A DNA stretch of 8,777 nucleotides. Origin: Pontimonas sp. (GTDB lineage Bacteria > Actinomycetota > Actinomycetes > Actinomycetales > Microbacteriaceae). Positions 1-6,800 of this stretch are shown in pieces. Position 1 is the stretch's first letter. Each line of letters begins with the position of its first letter. A program made the position numbers and the translations under genes. The stretch lies in NCBI GenBank assembly GCA_021741945.1, contig JAIOWV010000051.1, positions 1-8,777 of the forward strand. The letters are read 5' to 3'. The notes under the pieces were generated by a model. That model saw only the letters and a program-made list of their open reading frames with translations, was not told where the DNA came from and did no database searches.

Positions 1-1595
1 AAGCTCGCACAGAGCTTGCGGGGGAGCCTTACAAGCTCGAACTTGTTGAACTGAAGGGCAGCGCCGGTGTTGATGCCGCAGCTGAGGGCGTCGAGGTGGG
101 AGAGGGTGAACTCACCGTCTATGACAACATCGACACTCGCTCTGGTGAGCGTGTCTGGGGCGACCTTTGCCGCGGCCCCCACTTGCCCAACACACGCCTG
201 ATTGGCAAGGGCTGGAAGCTGACCCGCGTTGCCGCCGCGTATTGGCGGGGCAGTGAGAAGAACCCCCAGCTCCAGCGCATCTATGGCACCGCGTGGGCCT
301 CGGAGGAAGACCTGGCCGAACACGTCACTCGCCTCGAAGAAGCGGCCAGGCGAGACCATCGCAAACTTGGTGTTGAGCTTGACCTCTTCTCCTTCCCTGA
401 TGAAATCGGCTCGGGCCTCGCCGTCTTCCATCCGAAAGGCGGCGTCATCCGCCGTGTGATGGAGGACTATTCCCGCCAGCAGCACGAACAAGCCGGTTAC
501 GAGTTCGTCTACAGCCCGCACATCACCAAGGGTGAGCTTTTTGAGACCTCGGGTCACCTTTCTTGGTACAAGGAGGGAATGTTCCCGCCGATTCAGATGG
601 ATGAGCAGCGGGATTCCACGGGAGCCATCACTAAACAGGGCGTCGATTACTACTTGAAGCCAATGAACTGCCCGTTCCACATTCTGATTTTCCGCTCACG
701 GCAACGGTCCTATCGGGAGCTTCCGCTGCGACTCTTCGAGTTTGGAACGGTGTATCGCTATGAGAAGAGCGGTGTTGTTCATGGCCTGACCCGCGTCCGG
801 GGTCTCACGATGGATGACGCTCACATCTTCGTGACTCCCGACGACCTCGAATCAGAACTCACGAGCCTTCTTGATTTTGTGTTGCGACTGCTGGGTGACT
901 TTGGACTGACCGACTTCTATCTCGAGCTCTCCACGAGGGATGAGAGCAGCGACAAGTTTGTGGGCTCAGACGAGCTGTGGGAGAGGGCGACCGGCACCCT
1001 CGAATCAGTGGCAACTCGTTCGGGCCTCACCCTCGTTCCAGACCCTGGTGGTGCTGCGTTCTATGGTCCAAAAATCTCGGTCCAGGCCAAGGATGCCATC
1101 GGCCGTAGCTGGCAGATGTCCACCATCCAGCTTGATTTCACCCTGCCCGAGCGCTTCGAGCTTGAGTATCAGGCAGCGGATGGAACCAGGCAGACGCCCA
1201 TCATGATTCACCGTGCGCTATTTGGTTCGATCGAGCGGTTCTTCGGAGTCTTGACCGAGCACTACGCAGGAGCTTTCCCGGCGTGGCTCTCTCCCGTCCA
1301 GGTCGTCGGAATCCCCGTCGCTGAGGAATATGCCGACTACATGGGCGAGATTATCGACCGGTTGTCGAAGCGCGGTGTCCGGGCGGAGCTTGATGCATCG
1401 GATGACCGTATGCCCAAGAAGATCCGAACCCACACCATGCACAAGGTGCCCTTCTTGCTGATTGCTGGAGAAGACGACAGAGCGAGCGGAGCGGTGAGCT
1501 TCCGCTACCGGGATGGTTTGCAGAAGAACGGCGTTCCGATTGAGGATGCAATCGACGAAATTGTTGCTGCCATCGAAACCAGGGCGCATGCCTAG
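1..1595 (+). CDS. thrS: Threonyl-tRNA synthetase, 5' end cut off by the window
   Basis: This cytoplasmic class II synthetase charges tRNA-Thr. The reading frame is already open at base 3, so the GTG at 96 is an internal valine and not the start. By comparison with the E. coli enzyme roughly 125-150 N-terminal residues are missing, including the TGS domain and the HxxxH half of the editing site. The other editing half is visible as CRGPH at 168-182. The catalytic core follows, with the three zinc ligands in order: Cys in NCPFH (669-671), His in DDAHIF (822-824) and His in MIHRA (1209-1211), whose following Arg is the motif 3 arginine. Their spacing nearly matches E. coli Cys334/His385/His511. 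The anticodon-binding domain starts near 1280. Compared with E. coli there is a short insertion before KPMNCP, around 600-650. The stop is TAG at 1593-1595, and the next gene begins inside the last codons. Identification is firm. Confidence 0.98.
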   Translation, partial: ARTELAGEPYKLELVELKGSAGVDAAAEGVEVGEGELTVYDNIDTRSGERVWGDLCRGPHLPNTRLIGKGWKLTRVAAAYWRGSEKNPQLQRIYGTAWASEEDLAEHVTRLEEAARRDHRKLGVELDLFSFPDEIGSGLAVFHPKGGVIRRVMEDYSRQQHEQAGYEFVYSPHITKGELFETSGHLSWYKEGMFPPIQMDEQRDSTGAITKQGVDYYLKPMNCPFHILIFRSRQRSYRELPLRLFEFGTVYRYEKSGVVHGLTRVRGLTMDDAHIFVTPDDLESELTSLLDFVLRLLGDFGLTDFYLELSTRDESSDKFVGSDELWERATGTLESVATRSGLTLVPDPGGAAFYGPKISVQAKDAIGRSWQMSTIQLDFTLPERFELEYQAADGTRQTPIMIHRALFGSIERFFGVLTEHYAGAFPAWLSPVQVVGIPVAEEYADYMGEIIDRLSKRGVRAELDASDDRMPKKIRTHTMHKVPFLLIAGEDDRASGAVSFRYRDGLQKNGVPIEDAIDEIVAAIETRAHA

Positions 1596-2154
1596 CTCGC
1601 CAGAGGATGGCTTTTCTACCCTCGACGCGGCAGCACTTCCGGGCGTTCCAGACGCTTTCCAACGTCTATGGACGCCTCACCGGATCGCCTACATCCAAGG
1701 GGAGACTGCTCCCATGGATGGTGGCTGTGTCTTTTGTATCGCACCGGAGATGGACGAGGACGAGTCTCTTGTAGTCGCTCGAGGGAAGCACGTCTACGCC
1801 GTATTGAATCTCTACCCCTACAACGCCGGTCACCTCCTGATCTGCCCTTTTCGCCACGTTGCGAATTATGACGAAATCACACCAGACGAGATTTCTGAGA
1901 TGGGGGAGTTCGTCCAGATTGCGATGAAGACCCTGCGCGCAGTCTCCGGGGCGCACGGGTTTAACCTCGGGGTGAACCAGGGAAGCGTTGCTGGTGCTGG
2001 GATCGAAGCCCACCTGCACCAACACGTCGTGCCGCGCTGGTCACAGGATTCCAACTTCTTCCCGATTGTGGCGAGGACCAAAGCGATGCCCCAGTTACTG
2101 GGTGACATGCGTACAATTCTGAGGGACAGTTGGCCCACAGGTTCGCCCGGTTAG
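1588..2154 (+). CDS. HIT-family hydrolase/phosphorylase, Ap4A phosphorylase-like (Rv2613c type)
   Basis: The product is a 188-residue cytoplasmic histidine-triad protein. The triad reads HLHQHVV, with His142, His144 and His146; the middle histidine of such triads is the usual nucleophile. A CVFC pair (Cys47, Cys50) resembles the zinc-binding CxxC of many HIT proteins. The N-terminal QRLWTP stretch, the VVARGKHVYAVLNLYPYN block and the HVVPRW ending closely resemble mycobacterial Rv2613c, which is described as a diadenosine tetraphosphate phosphorylase and also lies next to thrS. The frame is open further upstream, but ATG at 1588 is the best start: it keeps the conserved WTP region, gives the family length, and overlaps thrS by 8 nt. 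Only a weak AGGG precedes it, so translation probably depends on ribosomes ending thrS. The nucleotide substrate is inferred from the homologue; another dinucleotide polyphosphate or adenylylated compound is possible. Confidence 0.9.
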   Translation: MPSSPEDGFSTLDAAALPGVPDAFQRLWTPHRIAYIQGETAPMDGGCVFCIAPEMDEDESLVVARGKHVYAVLNLYPYNAGHLLICPFRHVANYDEITPDEISEMGEFVQIAMKTLRAVSGAHGFNLGVNQGSVAGAGIEAHLHQHVVPRWSQDSNFFPIVARTKAMPQLLGDMRTILRDSWPTGSPG

Positions 2155-2157
2155 ACT
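2130..2157 (+). promoter_or_regulatory. Candidate sigma70-type promoter for pdxS-pdxT
   Basis: TTGGCC at 2130-2135 and TAGACT at 2152-2157 are separated by 16 bp. They match the housekeeping consensus at four -35 positions and at the key T, A and last T of the -10. The -10 includes the stop codon of the HIT gene. Transcription would start near 2164, leaving a leader of about 54 nt before the pdxS ATG. No PdxR-type regulator gene is adjacent, and I see no clear repeat operator. The call rests on motif match only. Confidence 0.35.
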
Positions 2158-2217
2158 TTCGCTCTAGTTTTCATCACCCCACTGTGCGCAGCACTACGAG
2201 AGGAACCTCAGTAGCTC

Positions 2218-3120
2218 ATGGCTGAAAAATCGAACTCCGCAGTATCAGGCACTGCCCGCGTTAAGCGTGGCCTTGCCGAAATGTTGAAGGGTGGCGTCAT
2301 CATGGACGTCGTCACCCCCGAGCAAGCCCGCATCGCGGAGGACGCCGGAGCAGTCGCCGTCATGGCGCTCGAGCGTGTGCCAGCAGATATTCGCGCCGAA
2401 GGCGGCGTCGCTCGCATGAGTGACCCCGACCTGATCCAGGGCATCATCGACACCGTGTCGATCCCGGTTATGGCTAAGGCACGTATTGGGCATTTCGTGG
2501 AGGCTCAGGTTCTCGAAGCACTGAAGGTCGACTACATCGATGAGTCTGAGGTTCTGAGCCCTGCCGACTACGTGAACCACATCGACAAGTGGCGCTACAC
2601 CGTGCCCTTCGTGTGTGGTGCAACCAATCTTGGGGAAGCCTTGCGTCGTATCACCGAGGGTGCAGCGATGATTCGCTCCAAGGGCGAGGCCGGCACCGGT
2701 GACGTCCCTGAAGCCACCAAGCACATCCGCACCATTCGTGGCGAGATCGCGCGTTTGAGTGCAATGTCGCCCGACGAGATTTATGTTGCTGCTAAAGAGT
2801 TGCAGGCACCCTACGAGTTGGTTCTCGAGGTCGCAACGACCGGAAAGCTTCCCGTCGTGCTCTTCACCGCTGGAGGAATTGCTACCCCCGCCGACGCCGC
2901 GATGATGATGCAGTTGGGTGCGGATGGTGTTTTTGTTGGCTCTGGAATCTTCAAGTCCGGAAACCCCTCCGAGCGCGCGGCAGCAATTGTGAAGGCCACC
3001 GCTCAGTACACCGACGCGTCGGTGATTGCTGATGTGTCTCGCGGACTAGGCGAGGCAATGGTTGGTATCAATGTCGGCGACCTTCCTGCACCTCACCGTC
3101 TCGCGGAACGTGGCTGGTAG
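2218..3120 (+). CDS. pdxS: Pyridoxal 5'-phosphate synthase, lyase subunit PdxS
   Basis: This is the synthase subunit of the DXP-independent vitamin B6 pathway. It builds PLP from ribose 5-phosphate, glyceraldehyde 3-phosphate and ammonia supplied by PdxT. The 300 residues form the usual TIM barrel at normal family length. Asp30 (in GVIMD), Lys87 (in VMAKARIGH) and Lys155 (in RSKGEAGTG) correspond to B. subtilis Asp24, Lys81 and Lys149; the two lysines hold the covalent intermediates. The phosphate-binding FVGSGIF loop and the C-terminal ERGW are intact. ATG at 2218 gives the expected N-terminus ahead of GTARVKRGLAEM. A GAGAGG at 2199-2204 sits a little far upstream (about 13 nt) as a ribosome-binding site. 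The 3' end overlaps pdxT by 11 nt, fitting co-production of the two subunits of the 12+12 complex. Identification is firm. Confidence 0.98.
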   Translation: MAEKSNSAVSGTARVKRGLAEMLKGGVIMDVVTPEQARIAEDAGAVAVMALERVPADIRAEGGVARMSDPDLIQGIIDTVSIPVMAKARIGHFVEAQVLEALKVDYIDESEVLSPADYVNHIDKWRYTVPFVCGATNLGEALRRITEGAAMIRSKGEAGTGDVPEATKHIRTIRGEIARLSAMSPDEIYVAAKELQAPYELVLEVATTGKLPVVLFTAGGIATPADAAMMMQLGADGVFVGSGIFKSGNPSERAAAIVKATAQYTDASVIADVSRGLGEAMVGINVGDLPAPHRLAERGW

Positions 3121-3739
3121 CAGCGCCCCACGAATTGGGGTTTTAGCACTTCAGGGTGATGTGCGTGAGCACTCTGGTGTTCTCCGTGAGCTGGGTTGCG
3201 AAGTGGTGGAGATCCGCCTGCCCGCTCATTTAGAGGGTATCGACGGGTTAGTCATCCCTGGCGGGGAATCCAGCGTGATGGATAAGCTCTCGCGAATCTT
3301 TGGGTTGGCAGAACCACTGCGCGACGCCATCGCGCAGGGCCTTCCTGTGCTTGGCACCTGCGCTGGTCTCATCATGGTTGCCAATCACATTGAGGACGCC
3401 ATCGCCGGGCAGGAGAACTTTGGCGGTCTGGACGTGACAGTTCGCCGTAATGCGTTTGGTGCCCAGGTTGATTCGTTTGAGACCGCTGTCTCCATCGAGG
3501 GGGTGACGGGGCCAGCTCTGCAGGTTGCTTTCATCAGGGCACCAGAAGTGATTGCTGTTGGCCCTGGCGCACGAGTGATCGCGACCCTCGGGGATGGCCG
3601 AGTGGTGGGGGTTGCCGGTGGCAACATCATCGGTGTTGCGTTCCACCCGGAGATCACCGGGGAAGACCGGGTGCACCGAATGTTTCTCGATGTTGTCGCA
3701 CAGAGGGCGCTCCAACAGCCAACGACGGTCGACGCCTAA
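3110..3739 (+). CDS. pdxT: Pyridoxal 5'-phosphate synthase, glutaminase subunit PdxT
   Basis: This class I glutamine amidotransferase hydrolyses glutamine and passes ammonia to PdxS. Starting at GTG 3110 the protein has 209 residues. It shows the IGVLALQGD opening, the IPGGESS oxyanion-region motif (49-55), the nucleophile Cys84 in LGTCAGL, and His179 and Glu181 in AFHPEITGE, which complete the triad. The Arg of FIRAPE, seen across the family, is also present. The frame is open upstream to 3062, but that would add 16 residues unlike the family. GTG 3110 is the last start-type codon before the conserved core. It lies inside the end of pdxS (11-nt overlap) and has no good ribosome-binding site, so translation probably depends on pdxS. 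Function is firm; the exact start is slightly less so. Confidence 0.96.
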   Translation: MAGSSAPRIGVLALQGDVREHSGVLRELGCEVVEIRLPAHLEGIDGLVIPGGESSVMDKLSRIFGLAEPLRDAIAQGLPVLGTCAGLIMVANHIEDAIAGQENFGGLDVTVRRNAFGAQVDSFETAVSIEGVTGPALQVAFIRAPEVIAVGPGARVIATLGDGRVVGVAGGNIIGVAFHPEITGEDRVHRMFLDVVAQRALQQPTTVDA

Positions 3740-3742
3740 GAT
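3737..3742 (+). promoter_or_regulatory. Possible -10 element ahead of yebC
   Basis: TAAGAT at 3737-3742 fits the TAnnnT pattern of actinobacterial -10 elements and begins with the pdxT stop codon. A start near 3749 would give a leader of only about 18 nt, containing the strong yebC ribosome-binding site. There is no recognisable -35 at 16-18 bp upstream, so this is weak evidence for an internal promoter. Confidence 0.25.
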
Positions 3743-3755
3743 AGACAGGTAATCC

Positions 3756-3764
3756 GGGGGAGGG
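3756..3764 (+). promoter_or_regulatory. Strong ribosome-binding site of yebC
   Basis: The purine run GGGGGAGGG lies just ahead of the ATG at 3767 and contains GGAGG, complementary to the 16S rRNA tail. It is the clearest ribosome-binding site in the window. It fixes the yebC start and implies translation independent of pdxT. Confidence 0.8.
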
Positions 3765-3766
3765 AT

Positions 3767-4531
3767 ATGTCCGGCCACTCTAAATGGGCGACCACGAAGC
3801 ACAAGAAGGCAGTCATTGACGCCAGGCGTGCGAAGTCTTTTGCCAAGCTCATCAAAAACATCGAGGTTGCCGCGAAAGTCGGTGGGCCCGACCCCTCTGG
3901 CAACCCCACTCTGGCCGATGCGATTCAGAAGGCCAAGAAGACCTCTGTCCCCAATGACAACATCGATCGCGCCATCAAGCGCGGTGGGGGCCTCTCAGGC
4001 GAGACCATTGATTACCAGACGATCATGTACGAGGGCTATGGCCCGGGTGGCGTCGCTCTCCTGATCGAGTGCCTCACCGACAATCGCAACAGAGCCGCTG
4101 CCGAGGTGCGCACCATCATGAGCCGCAACGGTGGACAGATGGCTGACCCCGGCAGCGTTGCTTACAACTTCGCTCGCAAGGGAGTGGTGTCGATCACGAA
4201 GGTCGACGGGCTCAGTGAAGATGACGTGCTTGCTGCGGTGTTGGATGCTGGCGCGGAGGAAGTGATTGACCGCGGAGCGGGGTTTGAGGTTGTTGCTGAG
4301 CCAGCCGATTTGGTGGCCACTCGTGTTGCCGTTCAAGCCGCCGGGATCGATTACGACGCAGCCGACATCGAGTTTCTGGCCGCGGTCAGTGTCGCGCCCG
4401 AACTCGAGATCGTCCAGAAGGTATTCAAGCTCGTCGACGCCCTGGATGACTGCGATGACGTGCAGAACGTGTTCACCAACATGGAACCATCAGCCGAGGT
4501 TCTTGAGGCACTTGACCAGGACGAGAGCTAA
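3767..4531 (+). CDS. YebC/TACO1-family translation factor
   Basis: The protein has 254 residues, the normal family length, with the diagnostic N-terminus GHSKWATTKHKKA and a basic first domain (about 1-75, including VPNDNIDRAIKRGGG). The central block YEGYGPGGVALLIECLTDN (about 88-106) and the C-terminal domain ending in ...VFTNM are also intact. The family was long annotated as a DNA-binding regulator. More recent work on bacterial YebC and mitochondrial TACO1 assigns it to the ribosome, where it relieves stalling at proline-rich stretches; which activity applies here is inference. It sits between the PLP synthase genes and ruvC, and yebC-ruvC adjacency is common across bacteria. The gap to ruvC is 9 nt, so the two are probably cotranscribed. 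Nothing is truncated. Family assignment is firm, molecular role moderately so. Confidence 0.95.
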   Translation: MSGHSKWATTKHKKAVIDARRAKSFAKLIKNIEVAAKVGGPDPSGNPTLADAIQKAKKTSVPNDNIDRAIKRGGGLSGETIDYQTIMYEGYGPGGVALLIECLTDNRNRAAAEVRTIMSRNGGQMADPGSVAYNFARKGVVSITKVDGLSEDDVLAAVLDAGAEEVIDRGAGFEVVAEPADLVATRVAVQAAGIDYDAADIEFLAAVSVAPELEIVQKVFKLVDALDDCDDVQNVFTNMEPSAEVLEALDQDES

Positions 4532-4540
4532 GCCCTCACC

Positions 4541-5113
4541 ATGACCACCATTCTCGGCGTGGACCCCGGTCTCACCCGATTGGGTGTGGGCGTCATCTCC
4601 CATGGTCCAGGGAGAACGGTCACCCTTGTCCACGTTGATGTTTTCCGCACCCCAGCTACTGACGAGTCGAGCGCCCGGCTCGGGAGCATGGCCAGGCTGT
4701 TAGCCACGGTTTTCGATGCGCACAAACCCGACGTTATTGCGCTGGAACGGGTCTTTGCTCAACACAACGTTCGAACGGTGATGGGCACAGCCCAGGTGAG
4801 CGGTGTCGTTTTGGCCCTTGCCTTCGAGCGGGGTATCCCTGTGTCGATGCGCACTCCTAGCGAGGTCAAGGCAGCTGTGACGGGCTACGGAAGAGCCAAC
4901 AAGGCGCAGGTTGGCCACATGGTCCAGCGCATTTTGGGTCTCGCAGAAATCCCTCAGCCCGCCGACGCAGCAGATGCTTTGGCACTCGCGATTACCGAGG
5001 CATGGCGTGGGGTGCCAGCCCCTAGTGGCCAGTCCGGGTCTACGACGACTCCTGCACAGCAGGCGTGGCGGGATGCCGAAGCTAAAGCTAGGAGACCTAG
5101 GCTACAAAGGTGA
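4541..5113 (+). CDS. ruvC: Holliday junction endonuclease RuvC
   Basis: RuvC is the dimeric resolvase that nicks Holliday junctions symmetrically at the end of recombinational repair, working with RuvAB. The four acidic metal-binding residues are all present: Asp8 in GVDPG, Glu69 in ALERVF, and Asp142 and Asp145 in the ADAADAL stretch. They match E. coli Asp7, Glu66, Asp138 and Asp141. The RNase H-like fold signature TRLGVGV and the NVRTVMGTAQVSG loop are intact. The 190 residues end in a polar tail of about 30 residues after WRGVP, a region that varies in the family. ATG 4541 is 9 nt after yebC and gives the normal N-terminus; a loose AGGACGAGAG lies upstream. The stop overlaps the ruvA start as GTGA. 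I found no canonical LexA box in front of it. Confidence 0.97.
   Translation: MTTILGVDPGLTRLGVGVISHGPGRTVTLVHVDVFRTPATDESSARLGSMARLLATVFDAHKPDVIALERVFAQHNVRTVMGTAQVSGVVLALAFERGIPVSMRTPSEVKAAVTGYGRANKAQVGHMVQRILGLAEIPQPADAADALALAITEAWRGVPAPSGQSGSTTTPAQQAWRDAEAKARRPRLQR
5088..5100 (+). other. Small hairpin over the presumed ruvA ribosome-binding site
   Basis: CTAGG (5088-5092) and CCTAG (5096-5100) are exact inverted repeats around the 3-nt loop AGA. They enclose AGGAG (5090-5094), the best ribosome-binding-like sequence ahead of the ruvA GTG at 5110. In the RNA this could hide the site unless ribosomes translating ruvC open it. The stem is only 5 bp, so chance is a real alternative, and AAAGG directly before the GTG could serve instead. 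Confidence 0.35.
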
Positions 5114-5736
5114 TTGCATCGATTCGGGGAACGCTCCTCAGGCGCACCGGTAGTGACCTGATTATTGATGTTTCTGGGATTGGTTACCGCGTCACGGTGG
5201 CTGATCGAATGGCCTTGGCGGTTCGTGAGGGCGAGGACATCGTGGTTCACACCGCGTACATACCCCGAGAAGACAGTGTTTCTCTCTATGGGTTCGATAC
5301 CCCCGAAGAACTCGACATGTTTGACCTGTTGCGGAGCGTCACTGGCGTCGGCCCAAAATCCGCCATGGCGGTGTTGAGCCAGCTCTCAGCGGAGGAAATC
5401 TATGACGCCATTTCTCAGGAGAACGACTCTGCCTTCCGATCAGTCAGCGGAATTGGACCCAAAACCGCAAAGCTGATCGTTCTCTCGCTGCAAGGTTCGT
5501 TTGAGCAAAAGCCTTCTAGACCCCAGTCAGGTCGGAGTTCAGGCTCAGCGACCAACGACATCGTTCGGCACTCGGTTGTCCAGGCGCTGGTTGGCTTGGG
5601 CTGGTCTGAACGGATCGCAAAGGACGGAGTCCAGCGCGCCCTCGACGCGGACTCTGAGGGGCCTGTGGAGGCGAACAGCCTTCTTCGCCAGGCACTTACT
5701 ATTCTTGGGCCTCACACCAACCGGGAGGCAAGGTAG
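5110..5736 (+). CDS. ruvA: Holliday junction branch-migration subunit RuvA
   Basis: RuvA is the tetrameric protein that binds the four-way junction and loads RuvB rings on its arms. The 208 residues show the three usual parts: an OB-fold domain (about 1-64, opening IASIRGTLL); a domain with two helix-hairpin-helix motifs (VTGVGPKSA near 77-85 and VSGIGPKTA near 112-120); and, after a Ser/Gly/Pro-rich linker (131-148), the C-terminal RuvB-binding domain (150-198, NDIVRHSVVQALVGLGW onward). The start is GTG 5110, sharing GTGA with the ruvC stop, so translation is probably coupled. Its own ribosome-binding site is either AGGAG at 5090, which lies in a small hairpin, or AAAGG immediately upstream. 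The stop TAG at 5734-5736 shares its last G with the ruvB start. All motifs are intact. Confidence 0.97.
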   Translation: MIASIRGTLLRRTGSDLIIDVSGIGYRVTVADRMALAVREGEDIVVHTAYIPREDSVSLYGFDTPEELDMFDLLRSVTGVGPKSAMAVLSQLSAEEIYDAISQENDSAFRSVSGIGPKTAKLIVLSLQGSFEQKPSRPQSGRSSGSATNDIVRHSVVQALVGLGWSERIAKDGVQRALDADSEGPVEANSLLRQALTILGPHTNREAR

Positions 5737-6746
5737 TGACCGAGAACCCGCTGGAGCCCTCTCTGGGTTCAGATAACGAGGTCCAGTTCGAGGGTGCACT
5801 CAGGCCTCGTACGCTGGACGATTTCGTCGGTCAAGCCAAGGTTCGTGAACAACTTGTGCTTCTGCTCCAGGCCGCGCAGAAGCAAAATCGAACCCCCGAT
5901 CACATCCTGCTCTCGGGTCCTCCTGGGCTTGGCAAGACGACTTTGGCCATGATTGTCGCCGAGGAAACCGGCCAGTCGTTACGTATCACCAGCGGTCCAG
6001 CAATCAACCACGCAGGAGATCTAGCGGCGGTGGTCTCCTCTTTGGTTCCGGGCGAGGTGCTGTTTATCGATGAAATCCACCGGATGGCTAGGCCCGCTGA
6101 AGAGATGCTCTATCTAGCGATGGAGGATTTTCGAATCGACATCATGGTGGGCAAAGGTGCCGGAGCAACGACGTTGCCGCTGGAGCTCGCACCCTTCACA
6201 CTTGTGGGGGCCACAACCCGTTCAGGGCTGTTGCCCGGACCCCTGAGGGATCGTTTCGGCTTCACAGCGCACCTGGAGTTCTATTCCGAGGATGAACTCA
6301 CCACAGTGTTGGAGCGCTCTGCGACGGTGCTGGGCCTGTCATGGCCCAGTGCTGCGCTCAACGAGATTGCGGGACGCTCGAGGGGGACGCCCCGCATTGC
6401 CAACCGGCTTCTCCGGCGCGTGCGCGATTATGTGCTGGTCCACGATGCAACGCCGACAATCGCCTCTGTCCAGGCGGCTCTCAAGGTCTATGACGTCGAT
6501 GAGCTGGGCCTTGATCGACTAGACCGAGCAGTATTGGAAATTCTCATTACGCGTTTCGGAGGCGGTCCTGTGGGTCTTGGAACCCTGTCTGTTTCCGTGG
6601 GGGAGGAAGCAGAGACTATCGAGTCGGTGGTCGAGCCCTTCCTGGTTCGCCAAGGATTCATTCAGAGAACGCCTCGCGGCCGGCTCGCGACGTCTGCGGC
6701 CTATACGCACCTGGGTCATGAAGCTCCAGGCCGGAATGACCTATAG
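5736..6746 (+). CDS. ruvB: Holliday junction branch-migration ATPase RuvB
   Basis: RuvB is the AAA+ hexameric motor that drives branch migration with RuvA. The 336 residues are normal length. The N-terminal part reads LRPRTLDDFVGQ, followed by Walker A GPPGLGKTT (61-69, Lys67), Walker B LFIDEIH (109-115), sensor 1 GATTRSG (158-164), the arginine finger in LRDRFG (Arg173), and sensor 2 in RGTPRIANRLLRR. The C-terminal winged-helix domain begins near GLDRLDR and includes GGGPVGL and the RQGFIQRTPRGR stretch. The start is GTG 5736, overlapping the ruvA stop by 1 nt, with GGGAGG at 5723-5728 a good distance upstream. ruvC, ruvA and ruvB thus form one tightly coupled unit. No key residue is missing. 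Confidence 0.98.
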   Translation: MTENPLEPSLGSDNEVQFEGALRPRTLDDFVGQAKVREQLVLLLQAAQKQNRTPDHILLSGPPGLGKTTLAMIVAEETGQSLRITSGPAINHAGDLAAVVSSLVPGEVLFIDEIHRMARPAEEMLYLAMEDFRIDIMVGKGAGATTLPLELAPFTLVGATTRSGLLPGPLRDRFGFTAHLEFYSEDELTTVLERSATVLGLSWPSAALNEIAGRSRGTPRIANRLLRRVRDYVLVHDATPTIASVQAALKVYDVDELGLDRLDRAVLEILITRFGGGPVGLGTLSVSVGEEAETIESVVEPFLVRQGFIQRTPRGRLATSAAYTHLGHEAPGRNDL

Positions 6747-6747
6747 T
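6742..6747 (+). promoter_or_regulatory. Possible -10 element ahead of yajC-secD
   Basis: TATAGT at 6742-6747 is close to the TATAAT consensus and contains the ruvB stop codon. It opens the 54-bp ruvB-yajC gap, which is the second longest in the window, so an internal promoter for the Sec genes would make sense here. No good -35 is seen 16-18 bp upstream, and I see no terminator hairpin in the gap. Confidence 0.28.
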
Positions 6748-6800
6748 TACTGGGTACCTTGAACCTCGTAGTGATGTGATCGAAAGGCTTGTGGTTCCTC

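Noticed and set aside
96..98. GTG as the start of thrS
   Set aside because: The frame is open to the window edge and the upstream residues read like the ThrRS editing-domain region, so this is an internal valine.
1513..1587. Upstream start for the HIT gene inside thrS
   Set aside because: It would add 25 residues unlike the family; ATG 1588 gives the expected length and a typical short overlap.
2189..2199. GTGC-GCA-GCAC inverted repeat in the spacer before pdxS, considered as a terminator or operator
   Set aside because: The stem is only 4 bp and there is no T run, so it is too weak to call.
2245..2724. 159-codon open frame on the minus strand over pdxS
   Set aside because: It is opposite the catalytic core of PdxS, with no recognised family; treated as a codon-bias shadow.
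3062..3109. Upstream start for pdxT inside pdxS
   Set aside because: The added residues do not resemble PdxT N-termini and would require a 59-nt overlap.
3248..3802. 184-codon open frame on the minus strand over pdxT
   Set aside because: It lies opposite a clear conserved gene, has no recognisable protein features, and is the kind of antisense frame that GC-biased codons produce.
4465..4474. GAACGTGTTC as a LexA operator before ruvC
   Set aside because: The two half sites are separated by 2 nt, not the 4 nt of the known Gram-positive box, and it lies within conserved yebC codons.
4768..4777. Perfect palindrome CGTTCGAACG inside ruvC
   Set aside because: It encodes the conserved NVRT of RuvC and has the half sites in the wrong order for LexA; coding explains it.
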